DNA of 56,672 nucleotides. Origin: Anaerolineaceae bacterium UBA2274 (GTDB taxonomy: Bacteria; Chloroflexota; Anaerolineae; Anaerolineales; Anaerolineaceae). Numbering within the stretch: position 1 is the first letter of the stretch; each line of letters starts with the position of its first letter. The stretch covers positions 1-56,672 of the forward strand of contig DDWY01000091.1 in the NCBI GenBank assembly GCA_002347705.1, written 5' to 3'. This document shows positions 33,746 to 42,226 of the stretch, in pieces. The notes under the pieces are model-generated. The model was not told the origin of the DNA. It saw only the letters and a list, made by a program, of their open reading frames with translations, and made no database searches. Position numbers and translations under genes: made by a program.

Positions 33746-35497
33746 CTAATCTCTGTGGTTCAATCGATCCAAAATAGCTGTGCTCATTGTTTGCACGGTC
33801 AACGGCGTGGGCGGCAGCCCCAGCTCGGGGGGCAAAGCCTGCCCCAATTCAGTGATTTGCGGTGGGATGATGTAAGCCTGCCTCACCACATCGGGCTTGG
33901 AAAAGACGCTCTCGGTAACATCATCCAGCAGCACCTTTCCTCCACACAAAACGATCACCCGCTGTGCATATTCAGCCACCAGTGCCATGTGATGTGTGAC
34001 AAAAACAACCGTACGCCCCTGCTCATGCAATGATTGGGCAATCTGCATGATTTGGTGACACCCTCTGTAATCCTGACCTGTGGTGGGTTCATCCAACACA
34101 ATAATCGAAGGATCCAACGCCAACGCGCTGGCAATAACAACTTTTGCCCGGTCGCCTTTGGCCAATGCCGGGGGAAACTCCTTGCGCTTATCTTCCAACC
34201 CAACCAATTCAAGCGACTCAGCCACCCGTTTCTCAATCAGCTCCTGTCCAAGTTTTATATTTTTCGGGCCATAAGCCACTTCATCTTCAACCGTCTCGGC
34301 AAAAAGCTGCTGGTCCGGGTTTTGGAGCACAAAACCCACATGCCTTGCCATCTCTGCCACAGCAGTTGTGCGGGTGTCCTGCCCGGCCACTACCACCTTG
34401 CCTTTAGTTGGGTGCAGCAAACCCAGCAAATTCTTTAGTATGGTGGTTTTTCCCGAGCCGTTCTGCCCAATGAGCGCTACAAACTCCCCCTGTTTGATTT
34501 CAAAACAGACATCCCTCACCGCGTGCACGTTCAGGGGTTGATAAATATAGTCAAGGTGTTCCACCGTGATGGCTGATTCTTCAGAAACCACACCGTTCTT
34601 TTTGTTCGCCTCAACGGTCGAAACCCGGGTGCCCTTCAGGAGTTCCTGAACACATGTGTTAGCTTCTGATACCGTAATAGGGAACTCTGTAAAAGAATGG
34701 CCGGCTTCTTCCATTTGCACTGCCAATTGTGAAACCTGCGGCGATCGAATCATCAATTTCTTAAACAGCCCGGTATTGGAAAATATCTCGCGTGGTTTTC
34801 CATCTACGACCTTTGTCCCTGCGTCCAGCACCATCACCCTGTCCATCAACCGGGCAATCATTTCCGAGGCATCAGTAGCCATGACAATGGTCATGCCAAA
34901 TTTCTTGTTCAAATCGTGCACGACCTGGAGTACCTCCTCCACCCCTACCGGGTCAAGCTGTGATGTGGCTTCGTCCAGCACAAGGATATCCGGGCGCATG
35001 GCGATATTTGCGGCAATTGCGAGCCGCTGTTTCTGGCCACCGGAAAGTGAACTTGGCAACCGGTCTTCATACCCGGTCAAGCGCACCACATCCAGCGCCC
35101 ATTGAACCCGTTCCTCAATTTCTTCCACCGGAAGGCATAAATTCTCGGGGCCAAAAGCGATCTCACTCTTCACCGACGTGGTAAAAAGCTGTGTTTCCGG
35201 GTCTTCCAGGACAATGCCCACTTTTGTCGCCATTACTGAGATCCCGGTCTCTTTGGTATCCAACCCATGAATCAAAACTTTACCTGCCAGCCTTCCCCCC
35301 ACGCTGTTGGGAATGATGCCATTCATCATCAGGCAGGCTGTACTCTTTCCAGCTCCATTTTCACCCATCAGGGCAACAAACTCACCCTGTTCGATCTTAA
35401 AATTCAGGTGGGTCAACACCCAGCGCTTTGTGCGTGGGTAACGATATGATACATCCTGGAATTCAATAGCTGGCGCGTTTATGATGTCTCTCCTCAA
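33746..35497 (-). CDS. ecfA: ECF transporter ATPase, fused EcfA-EcfA'
   Basis: 583 residues carrying two complete ABC ATPase modules. Walker A motifs are GENGAGKST (N-terminal half) and GQNGSGKTT (C-terminal half); signatures are 'LSGGQKQR' and the altered 'LAKGDRAK'; Walker B sites are 'ILVLDEATSQLDP' and 'IIVLDEPTTGQDY'. The second half lacks the canonical LSGGQ, so the two ATP sites may be unequal. It begins three bases after EcfT stops. The only standard start codon is a TTG at 35497, and a Shine-Dalgarno-like GAGGAGAG lies just inside the frame, so the true start may be a few codons later. Confidence 0.9.
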   Translation of the reverse strand: MRRDIINAPAIEFQDVSYRYPRTKRWVLTHLNFKIEQGEFVALMGENGAGKSTACLMMNGIIPNSVGGRLAGKVLIHGLDTKETGISVMATKVGIVLEDPETQLFTTSVKSEIAFGPENLCLPVEEIEERVQWALDVVRLTGYEDRLPSSLSGGQKQRLAIAANIAMRPDILVLDEATSQLDPVGVEEVLQVVHDLNKKFGMTIVMATDASEMIARLMDRVMVLDAGTKVVDGKPREIFSNTGLFKKLMIRSPQVSQLAVQMEEAGHSFTEFPITVSEANTCVQELLKGTRVSTVEANKKNGVVSEESAITVEHLDYIYQPLNVHAVRDVCFEIKQGEFVALIGQNGSGKTTILKNLLGLLHPTKGKVVVAGQDTRTTAVAEMARHVGFVLQNPDQQLFAETVEDEVAYGPKNIKLGQELIEKRVAESLELVGLEDKRKEFPPALAKGDRAKVVIASALALDPSIIVLDEPTTGQDYRGCHQIMQIAQSLHEQGRTVVFVTHHMALVAEYAQRVIVLCGGKVLLDDVTESVFSKPDVVRQAYIIPPQITELGQALPPELGLPPTPLTVQTMSTAILDRLNHRD

Positions 35498-35500
35498 TAA

Positions 35501-36292
35501 CTAAAACAGGTAGTTGCCCGCAATCATGCCGGCCGTGATTAACACGCTCAGGAACAGGAAAACCCAGTCGCGTGTCTCCATGTGTTCATCTTCAAGATAT
35601 GTACGGTTTTTACTCGCTCCAAAGGCCCGCGAATCCATAGCCACTGCCATCAATTGAGCACGTCGCATGGATCCGATGACCAATGGCGTGACAAGCGCAG
35701 GGTAAGCGCGTAATTTTTCGCCCAACTTGCCTTTTTCGAAGGACTTCATGGCCCGCAGCCGTTGTGCATCAACAATTACCCCAATTTCCGCCTGTAAAAT
35801 GGGTACCAGGTTCAATGCAGTGGTCATGGTGTAGGCCAGTTTGTAAGGCAACCCCATTTTCACCATCCCCAAGGCAAAACTTTGCACAGGGGTGGTAAAG
35901 CTGACAAGCGGCAGCAAGATGATCATTGCCATCAACCGTAGGGAAAGCAGAACTGCGAAGAGGATGCCTTCCAGGGTTATCTGCCCGATGCCGTTTCCAA
36001 TCGGGATGAGTGGTTTGATTATAGGTGTGTCACCAGGGTAAAGAATGGCTTGCACAACGAACAAGAAGAAAATGATCCCCAGAAGGATTTTCATAAAGCT
36101 CATCAATACTTTTAGCGGCAACCGAGCCACAAACCATAGTATTACCATTAGAAGCAGAACAAGGCCGGCGATAAGAATGGATTTGACGGTGAAGATGGCG
36201 GTACTGATTAGCAGCATGAAGATGATCTTCACTCGCGGGTCAAGGCGGTGAAAGATGGTTTTTCCAGGATAATAGGCAATTAATGAACTCAC
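35501..36292 (-). CDS. ecfT: ECF transporter transmembrane component EcfT
   Basis: 263 residues. N-terminus 'YYPGKTIFHRLDPRVKII' is the classic EcfT start, followed by membrane helices and the coupling-helix segment with 'AQRLRAMKSFEKGKLGEKL' and 'RRAQLMAVAMDSRAFG', including the A-R-G/A-x-type motif that contacts the ATPases. It works with the fused EcfA and the S component downstream. The ATZ/TRZ-type amidohydrolase gene lies 30 bases upstream. Confidence 0.9.
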   Translation of the reverse strand: MSSLIAYYPGKTIFHRLDPRVKIIFMLLISTAIFTVKSILIAGLVLLLMVILWFVARLPLKVLMSFMKILLGIIFFLFVVQAILYPGDTPIIKPLIPIGNGIGQITLEGILFAVLLSLRLMAMIILLPLVSFTTPVQSFALGMVKMGLPYKLAYTMTTALNLVPILQAEIGVIVDAQRLRAMKSFEKGKLGEKLRAYPALVTPLVIGSMRRAQLMAVAMDSRAFGASKNRTYLEDEHMETRDWVFLFLSVLITAGMIAGNYLF

Positions 36293-36322
36293 CGATATTC
36301 TCCTCTTGGTGTGAGACTGTGG

Positions 36323-37645
36323 TTAGAAAAAGCCAAGTTCAACATGAACCTTTTTTGCCTCCCGCAGAAGACTTGTCTCGTCTATCTGGGTCAATTGGCG
36401 ATTACACATGACGATTTTTCCGTTGATGATGGTATCCCGCACATCCTCTGCCCGACTGCAGAATACCAATGTGTTGAGCGGGTCGTACTCATTAAATGGT
36501 TGAAGATGAGCAGCGTTCAGGTCCACAACCGCCAGATCGGCCAGTTTTCCGGGCTGCAGTTCACCCGCATCCAACCGCGCCACTCGGGCGGCCTTGGCAG
36601 TTGCCATCTCAAATACGTCTTGTGGGTTTATCTTTTCCGGCTTCCCGGTCGAAACCCGCGCCAGAAGTAAAGCGGCCCGCATTTCTTCCCACATGTCCAG
36701 GATATCGTTGGAAGCACAGCCGTCCGTGCCCAAAGCTACGGTGATTCCTTCTTTCTTCATTTTTGTAACCGAGGCGATGCCATCCGATAACTTCATATTA
36801 CTCTTGGGACAGTGCACAACCAGAGCATCATTTTTCGCCAACAGTTCGATATCATGATCGATTAAATGCACGCAGTGGACAGCGCTTAGTCTCGGATCCA
36901 GCAGTCCGAGGTTGTCCAGATGTTCCACCGGGGTATGACCGGTATTCGCCAATAGGTCATCCACCTCGCTCGCAATTTCAGCAATGTGTATTTGAAGGCC
37001 CAGGTCATACTTCCTGGCAATCTCACCCGACCATTTCAATAAGTCATCCGTACACAGGAACAATGTGGAAGGGGCAACAAAAACAGTGGTCAATCCATCC
37101 GGGTGATGGTGCGCAGCCACGAAATTCAACATATCCGCTTTCATTTTTCCTTCGTTGGCACGCAATTCCTCCGGTACCCATTTGTTCGCCAGTGTATACG
37201 CCAGCACTCCCCGAAAACCCATGTCCTCCCAAGCTCGTATAATGCCTGGTGAGATGGTGTCCATGTTGACACAGCTTGTGACCCCACCTCGAATCATTTC
37301 CACACCTGCCAGGGACGTCCACAGGTAAGCCAGACGGGACGCATCCTGTATCAGGATCGGCCGCATTGTTTCCAAGTGCGGAAACAGGACTTGATTGCAC
37401 CAAGGTACAAGCGTTATCCCGGGAGATCGTCCTTTTATCAGGTTTTGGTACAGGTGGGTATGAGCGTTGATGAGGCCCGGCATTACCAGACAGTTCCGGC
37501 CATCCAGTATTTCCGCGTTTTGCGGCTTTAGCAAGTTTTTTCCAATCGCGCTAATTCGATTTCCCTCAATCAGCAGGTCACAATTCCTCTCAATGTGAGT
37601 GGCGTCGCGTATCAGGTAATCGCAATTAGAAATTAGAAGGGTCAC
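36323..37645 (-). CDS. ATZ/TRZ-type amidohydrolase (purine/MTA deaminase-like)
   Basis: 440 residues. Metal ligands appear in 'PGLINAHTHLYQNL' (HxH), 'LQIHIAEIASEV' (His), 'SAVHCVHLIDHDI' (His) and 'VALGTDGCASNDILDMW' (Asp). This is the TrzN/MtaD/guanine-deaminase branch, which deaminates or dechlorinates N-heterocycles. First gene of the long minus-strand run leading into the ECF transporter, so it probably deaminates the compound that the ECF importer brings in. It is divergent from the XRE-cupin regulator gene. Confidence 0.85.
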   Translation of the reverse strand: MTLLISNCDYLIRDATHIERNCDLLIEGNRISAIGKNLLKPQNAEILDGRNCLVMPGLINAHTHLYQNLIKGRSPGITLVPWCNQVLFPHLETMRPILIQDASRLAYLWTSLAGVEMIRGGVTSCVNMDTISPGIIRAWEDMGFRGVLAYTLANKWVPEELRANEGKMKADMLNFVAAHHHPDGLTTVFVAPSTLFLCTDDLLKWSGEIARKYDLGLQIHIAEIASEVDDLLANTGHTPVEHLDNLGLLDPRLSAVHCVHLIDHDIELLAKNDALVVHCPKSNMKLSDGIASVTKMKKEGITVALGTDGCASNDILDMWEEMRAALLLARVSTGKPEKINPQDVFEMATAKAARVARLDAGELQPGKLADLAVVDLNAAHLQPFNEYDPLNTLVFCSRAEDVRDTIINGKIVMCNRQLTQIDETSLLREAKKVHVELGFF

Positions 37646-37702
37646 TGCACAGATCCTAACGGTGAGAATTTGCTCATGGCAAATTCGCAGAAGTATATTT
37701 CC

Positions 37703-37731
37703 ATCATAAACTTACCTGTCTTCCTGTACAA
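37703..37731 (-). promoter_or_regulatory. Candidate promoter of the amidohydrolase-ECF operon
   Basis: On the minus strand TTGTAC (plus 37726-37731), a 17-base spacer and TATGAT (plus 37703-37708), 58 bases before the amidohydrolase start. A TGACA-AA-TGTCA palindrome lies just upstream at 37755-37766 and may be a regulator site. Moderately supported by spacing only. Confidence 0.35.
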
Positions 37732-37837
37732 TGACAATTATCACATCACTTGCCTGACAAATGTCACATATCCACCCTATTTTTATCCATTGCAAGCCTA
37801 TTTATGTTCAGCCACGCTTAAAATCAATAATCTCTAC

Positions 37838-37865
37838 TTGACAAGGGCGTCCTTGTCTTTATAAT
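37838..37865 (+). promoter_or_regulatory. Consensus promoter of the XRE-cupin regulator / hydantoinase operon
   Basis: TTGACA at 37838-37843 and TATAAT at 37860-37865 with 16 bases between, both perfect sigma70 consensus. It lies 33 bases before the regulator ATG. The spacer is filled by a palindrome (next entry), so this promoter would be tightly repressible. Confidence 0.8.
37840..37857 (+). promoter_or_regulatory. Operator palindrome between -35 and -10
   Basis: Perfect inverted repeat GACAAGG-GCGT-CCTTGTC. It overlaps the -35 hexamer and ends two bases before the -10, so a bound dimer would block RNA polymerase. The next gene encodes an XRE-cupin regulator, the natural candidate to bind it. 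Confidence 0.7.
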
Positions 37866-37898
37866 GATTTGTAAATAGATCTGATAGGATTAGCGTCA

Positions 37899-38435
37899 AT
37901 GGTCGGGCAAAAGATAAAAGAACGCCGCATCAGCATGGATATGAGTCTGCGTGAGTTGGGGAGCCAGACCGGGTTAAGCGCGAGTTTTCTCAGCCAGGTC
38001 GAGAATGAAATAGCAGATCCTTCCATTAGTTCTCTGCAAAAGATCGCCAGGGCACTCAAAGTGCCCATGTTTACTTTCCTGGACCGCGACGGTCAACCCG
38101 AGCAGCTTGTTCGCCACAACAATCGCAGGCATCTCAGTTTTCCCAACCCACATGTTCGCTTTGAATTACTCACCGATGACCTCAACCGGCAAATGGCAGG
38201 TTTTCTCATTCACCTCAAGGCCGGAGAAAGTCATCAAGCCCAGCAATTATTTAAATCCACTGAAGAAATGATCTATGTCATCTCAGGTCAGATGGAAGTC
38301 CAGCTTATCGGTAATACTTATCATCTCGAACCAGGCGACACCCTGTACTACGAAGGTTTTCAACTTGTCAGTTACACAGCTTGTGGAGAAGAAGACCTAC
38401 AAATTCTTTGCATCATCAGTCCGCCCGCTTTTTAG
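37899..38435 (+). CDS. XRE-family regulator with C-terminal cupin sensor domain
   Basis: 178 residues. An N-terminal helix-turn-helix of XRE type ('LRELGSQTGLSASFLSQVE', residues ~18-36) and a C-terminal cupin_2 barrel ('FKSTEEMIYVISGQMEVQL', 'LEPGDTLYYEG'). This PuuR-like architecture senses small metabolites in catabolic operons. It starts a six-gene plus-strand operon and probably represses it through the palindrome in its own promoter; it may also control the divergent amidohydrolase-ECF operon. Confidence 0.9.
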   Translation: MVGQKIKERRISMDMSLRELGSQTGLSASFLSQVENEIADPSISSLQKIARALKVPMFTFLDRDGQPEQLVRHNNRRHLSFPNPHVRFELLTDDLNRQMAGFLIHLKAGESHQAQQLFKSTEEMIYVISGQMEVQLIGNTYHLEPGDTLYYEGFQLVSYTACGEEDLQILCIISPPAF

Positions 38436-38445
38436 TGGAGTAAAA

Positions 38446-39837
38446 ATGGATAAGAGACGGTCAGAACAATTTGACCTCGTCATCTCTGGGGGACGGCTTG
38501 TCACTGCCGAAAGTGTTAGTAATACCGATATCGGTATCAATGATGGCAAAATTTCCGCGCTTGGGAAAAATCTGTCTGGAAGAAAACAAGTGGATGCGTC
38601 CGGACTACTTGTTCTACCCGGGGCAATTGACCCCCATGTTCACCTGGAGATGCCTGTCGGCATAACTCGCTCCAGTGATAATTGGTTCACAGGAACACGT
38701 GCCGCAGCTTGCGGAGGCACAACGACAGTAATCGATTTCGTCGAACCGGCAAACGGCCAAACCCTGGTTCAAGCGTTAAATGCCCGCCGGAAGCTGGCGG
38801 AAAGCCAGGTCGCAGTGGATTTTAGTCTGCACATGACCCTTGTCAACGATGACCCTAAAACGCTATCCAGCATTTCCAATCTGGTTGCCGATGGATGCAC
38901 TTCCTTCAAAACTTATCTAACCTACGATGGCTTCCGCCTTTCCGATAAGGAATTTCTCAAGGTACTTTGTTCAGTTAAGGAAGCCGGCGGCATCACTCTG
39001 GTGCACGCTGAAAATGATGCCATTATTGCCCACCTGAAGGAACAATTCCGTCACGCCCGAAAAACCTCTCCCCGCTACCATGCCCTTTCGCGTCCGGCTA
39101 TCGCCGAAGGTGAGGCTATCACACGCAGCCTCGCCATGGCAGAAGTGACAGACGCCCGCCTGTACGTGGTGCATGTCTCCACTGCTCAGGGGGCCGATGC
39201 CATTCGCTCAGCCAGGCAGCGCGGTGTCAATGTTATCGGCGAGACCTGCCCTCACTACCTTCTCCTCACCGCGGCAGAACTATCCCGTCCTGGTTTTACG
39301 GGTGCAAAGTTTGTCTGCTCGCCCCCGCTTCGTTCAATTGAAGATTCTGACCACCTTTGGCAGGCACTCACCAAGGGAGATTTGCAAACAGTTGGCACCG
39401 ACCACTGTCCCTTCAACTATAAGGGTCAAAAAGACCTGGGCAGGCATGACTACGAAAAAATTCCGGGAGGCCTCCCCGGCATCGAATCCCGTCTCGCGCT
39501 TCTCTATCATTTTGGCGTCGTACCAGGCAGGCTTTCACTCAACCGCTGGGTGGAAGCTTGTTGCGCTAAACCAGCCCGTGTTTTTGGGTTGTACCCTCGC
39601 AAGGGTTCTTTGGAAATCGGCACTGATGCCGATATTGTCCTCTTTGACCCTCACAAACAGGTCACGCTCTCCCATCGCATCCTCCACGAACAGGTCGACT
39701 ACACCCCATACGAAGGGACCAACCTGACCGGGTTCCCCATAAAGACCTTCCTGCACGGCAAGTTGGTGGCCGATCGGGGAGAATTCCTCGGCTCCCCCGG
39801 TGACGGGAACTATCTTGCCAGGACCTGCGGAGAATGA
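38446..39837 (+). CDS. hyuA: Dihydropyrimidinase / hydantoinase
   Basis: 463 residues. Binuclear amidohydrolase with 'PGAIDPHVHLEMP' (HxH), the carboxylated Lys in 'TSFKTYLTYDG', 'VHAENDAI', 'YVVHVSTAQGA' and the catalytic Asp in 'TVGTDHCPFNYKGQK'. It opens cyclic diamides such as hydantoin or dihydropyrimidine rings. The ATG at 38446 follows GTGGAG, ten bases after the regulator stop; a longer frame beginning at 38275 would lie inside the regulator gene. In E. coli the homologue HyuA (YgeZ) is part of the same gene neighbourhood as ssnA and xdhD, matching this operon. Confidence 0.87.
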   Translation: MDKRRSEQFDLVISGGRLVTAESVSNTDIGINDGKISALGKNLSGRKQVDASGLLVLPGAIDPHVHLEMPVGITRSSDNWFTGTRAAACGGTTTVIDFVEPANGQTLVQALNARRKLAESQVAVDFSLHMTLVNDDPKTLSSISNLVADGCTSFKTYLTYDGFRLSDKEFLKVLCSVKEAGGITLVHAENDAIIAHLKEQFRHARKTSPRYHALSRPAIAEGEAITRSLAMAEVTDARLYVVHVSTAQGADAIRSARQRGVNVIGETCPHYLLLTAAELSRPGFTGAKFVCSPPLRSIEDSDHLWQALTKGDLQTVGTDHCPFNYKGQKDLGRHDYEKIPGGLPGIESRLALLYHFGVVPGRLSLNRWVEACCAKPARVFGLYPRKGSLEIGTDADIVLFDPHKQVTLSHRILHEQVDYTPYEGTNLTGFPIKTFLHGKLVADRGEFLGSPGDGNYLARTCGE

Positions 39838-39857
39838 CCAGTAGTAAAGGAAACTAA

Positions 39858-41180
39858 ATGAACGGGACATTGATCCTGCCCGATTGGCTGATAACAAGCG
39901 CACTTGAACCCCCTCTTGCCGGGATGGGAGTTCGGGTGGAAGCGGATCGGATAACTGATATCGGTTCAAATGAGGATCTTGTTTCCCGTTTTCCCAAAGA
40001 CCAACACATCCATGCTGAGGGGCAGGTGCTTTCTCCCGGATTTGTGAATACGCATACCCACCTCTACGGCGTGCTCGCTCATGGGATCCCTCTTTCCAAA
40101 GCGCCTGAAGGTTTTTGGCCCTTCCTGGAGGATTTCTGGTGGCCACTTGTGGAAAATCGGATCGATCTCCCCATGTTGAGAGCCGCCGTCGAGTGGCAGT
40201 GCCAGTCCATGCTGCACAGCGGAGTCACCAGCTTTTACGATTGCCTCGAAGCGCCCAATTCGCTGCCGGGCTGCCTGGCAGTCGAAGCCGAAATCGTCCG
40301 CCGCCATGGTCTCCGCGCCATCCTCTCCTTTGAGGCTACCGAACGCGTTAGCCCGGAAAATGGTCTGGCTGGACTGCAGGAAAACCATGACTTCACCCGC
40401 AGTTGTAAGCCTGGCAGTCTTATCCAGGGCTTGATGTGTTTTCACACCACCTTCACCTGCTCTGCCGAATTCATCCATCAGGCTTTTGATATGGCAAAGG
40501 AATTGGGGTGTCTGGTCCACATGCATCTATCCGAAGGCACTTATGAACCCGAACAACTCTACGAAGAACACGGCCTGCGCACGGTTGAATATTACAAACA
40601 CCTCGGGGTGTTGGGGTCACGCATGCTTGCCTCGCAATGTGTTCAACTCAGCCCTCAGGAGGTTGAACTGCTGGCTCAGAGCGGCGCACGGGTCGCGCAC
40701 ATGCCCCTCTCCAACTGCGAGGTCGGCGGAGGGATAGCTCCCGTGCCCCAGCTCATCTCCGCCGGTGCAGTCCTCAGTTTGGGTTCAGATAGTTACATCG
40801 ACAACTTCTTCGAGGTTATGCGGGCAGCATTCCTGATCCACAAAGCCAATGGGCTGGACCCTCGCCTTATGCCGGCCCACCTCGTTTATTATCTCGCCAC
40901 GGAAGGCGGCGCTCGTACGCTCGGTTTGGACAGAGTTGGCCGCCTGCAGCCGGGCTGGAAGGCTGATTTGCAGCTGATTTCCGCCGATTTTCCCACCCCT
41001 TCAGGTGACTGGAACCTTTATGACCAGTTGATCCTATACCGCAATCCATCCGATGTCCTCTCGGTCATGGTCGAAGGGCGTTTCCTGCTGCGTGAGAAGC
41101 AACTCGAGACGGATTTCAATCCCAATGCCCGCCAGGCATTGCATGAACAAGCCAACCGTCTTTGGCAAGCAGTCAAATAA
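39858..41180 (+). CDS. ssnA: SsnA-like amidohydrolase
   Basis: 440 residues. Metal ligands are in 'PGFVNTHTHLYGVLAHGIP', 'LVHMHLSEGTYE', the position 'LASQCVQLSPQE' where many relatives have His, and 'LSLGSDSYIDNFFEVM' with the catalytic Asp. The segment 'GLRAILSFEATERVSPENGL' is close to SsnA of E. coli, and order hyuA-ssnA-(x)-ygfM-xdhD supports it. The Cys-Gln in place of the usual third His ('QCVQ' versus 'HG/HC') is a departure worth noting. Likely role: deamination or ring hydrolysis in N-heterocycle breakdown. AAAGGA precedes the start. Confidence 0.72.
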   Translation: MNGTLILPDWLITSALEPPLAGMGVRVEADRITDIGSNEDLVSRFPKDQHIHAEGQVLSPGFVNTHTHLYGVLAHGIPLSKAPEGFWPFLEDFWWPLVENRIDLPMLRAAVEWQCQSMLHSGVTSFYDCLEAPNSLPGCLAVEAEIVRRHGLRAILSFEATERVSPENGLAGLQENHDFTRSCKPGSLIQGLMCFHTTFTCSAEFIHQAFDMAKELGCLVHMHLSEGTYEPEQLYEEHGLRTVEYYKHLGVLGSRMLASQCVQLSPQEVELLAQSGARVAHMPLSNCEVGGGIAPVPQLISAGAVLSLGSDSYIDNFFEVMRAAFLIHKANGLDPRLMPAHLVYYLATEGGARTLGLDRVGRLQPGWKADLQLISADFPTPSGDWNLYDQLILYRNPSDVLSVMVEGRFLLREKQLETDFNPNARQALHEQANRLWQAVK

Positions 41181-41197
41181 CAAATACAGGAGTCCCT

Positions 41198-42217
41198 ATG
41201 CACACCCGATTTGCGCTTTACCTGCAAGACAAACACAACATGCAATACGAAATGGAAATGGTCCGCTACGCCGACCAACGCGGTTTTTCTGAAATATGGC
41301 AGGCGGATACCCGCCTGGCCAGGGATTGCATTGTTATGATGAGTGCCTTCCTTGCCAATACCAGGCGGCTTCGGTTTGGCTCCGGTGTCCTCCCCATCTG
41401 GACGCGCAACCCGGCGGTCATCGCGGCGACCTGGTCATCCATGTGGGAACTGGGAGGCAAGGTTGACGACCGGAGCCGGGTCATGCTGGGTCTGGGGGCC
41501 TGGTGGGAACCCATCGCCTCACGGGTTGGGGTGCGGCGTGAAAGACCCCTAAAAGCGATGCGCGAGCATGTCGAAGCCATCCGCCAGCTTTTCACCATGC
41601 AGGAAGTTACCTATCACGGTGATTTTGTCCATCTGGATAAAATCCGCCTCGACGTTGCCTATGGCGACATATCCCCGCGTGACATTCCCATTTATATTGG
41701 GGCAACAGGAGAAAAAATGCTGGAACTCTCGGGGGAAATTTGCGACGGTGTTGTTTTGAATTACGTCGTTTCGGTTGATTATATCAAACGCGCCATCGGG
41801 TTCGTTCACAAAGGAGCAGAGAAAGCCGGTCGCAATCCGGCTGAAATTGATCTGCCCGAGTTGATGGTCTGCTGCCTTTCGGATGAAAACCCCGCTGCTG
41901 CCATGGCGGAAGGCAAGAAACTGGTCGCCTATTACCTTGCAACAGAGCCGCACATCATGAAAGCGTCCGGCGTTAGCGAAGAATTGTTGGAGAAAGTGCA
42001 ATCCATCCTGACCTGGCCCGCCCGGGAGGAGGATTATATTCGCGCTGCCCGCGAAATTCCCGATGAGGTTGTCCGTCGTTTGATGGCGGTCGGGACCAGT
42101 GCTGAGTGCCGGGCAAAAGTAAAAGAATATATCGATGCCGGTGTAACCTGCCCCATCCTGTTTCCCATGATGCCGGATATCAAACCGGTCATCGATGCCT
42201 TCGCGGATGGTATCTAG
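41198..42217 (+). CDS. LLM-class flavin- or F420-dependent oxidoreductase
   Basis: 340 residues, bacterial-luciferase-like TIM barrel. Family segments are 'FSEIWQADTRLARDCIVMMS', 'RLRFGSGVLPIWTRNPAVIA', 'VMLGLGAWWEPIASRVG' and 'DIPIYIGATGEKMLELSGEI'. These fit the F420-dependent branch (methylene-H4MPT reductase-like and glucose-6-P dehydrogenase-like), but FMN enzymes are similar. AGGAG at 41188-41192 places the start at 41198. It occupies the place next to ssnA where E. coli and relatives have ygfK. Confidence 0.8.
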   Translation: MHTRFALYLQDKHNMQYEMEMVRYADQRGFSEIWQADTRLARDCIVMMSAFLANTRRLRFGSGVLPIWTRNPAVIAATWSSMWELGGKVDDRSRVMLGLGAWWEPIASRVGVRRERPLKAMREHVEAIRQLFTMQEVTYHGDFVHLDKIRLDVAYGDISPRDIPIYIGATGEKMLELSGEICDGVVLNYVVSVDYIKRAIGFVHKGAEKAGRNPAEIDLPELMVCCLSDENPAAAMAEGKKLVAYYLATEPHIMKASGVSEELLEKVQSILTWPAREEDYIRAAREIPDEVVRRLMAVGTSAECRAKVKEYIDAGVTCPILFPMMPDIKPVIDAFADGI

Positions 42218-42226
42218 GAGGTTTTT

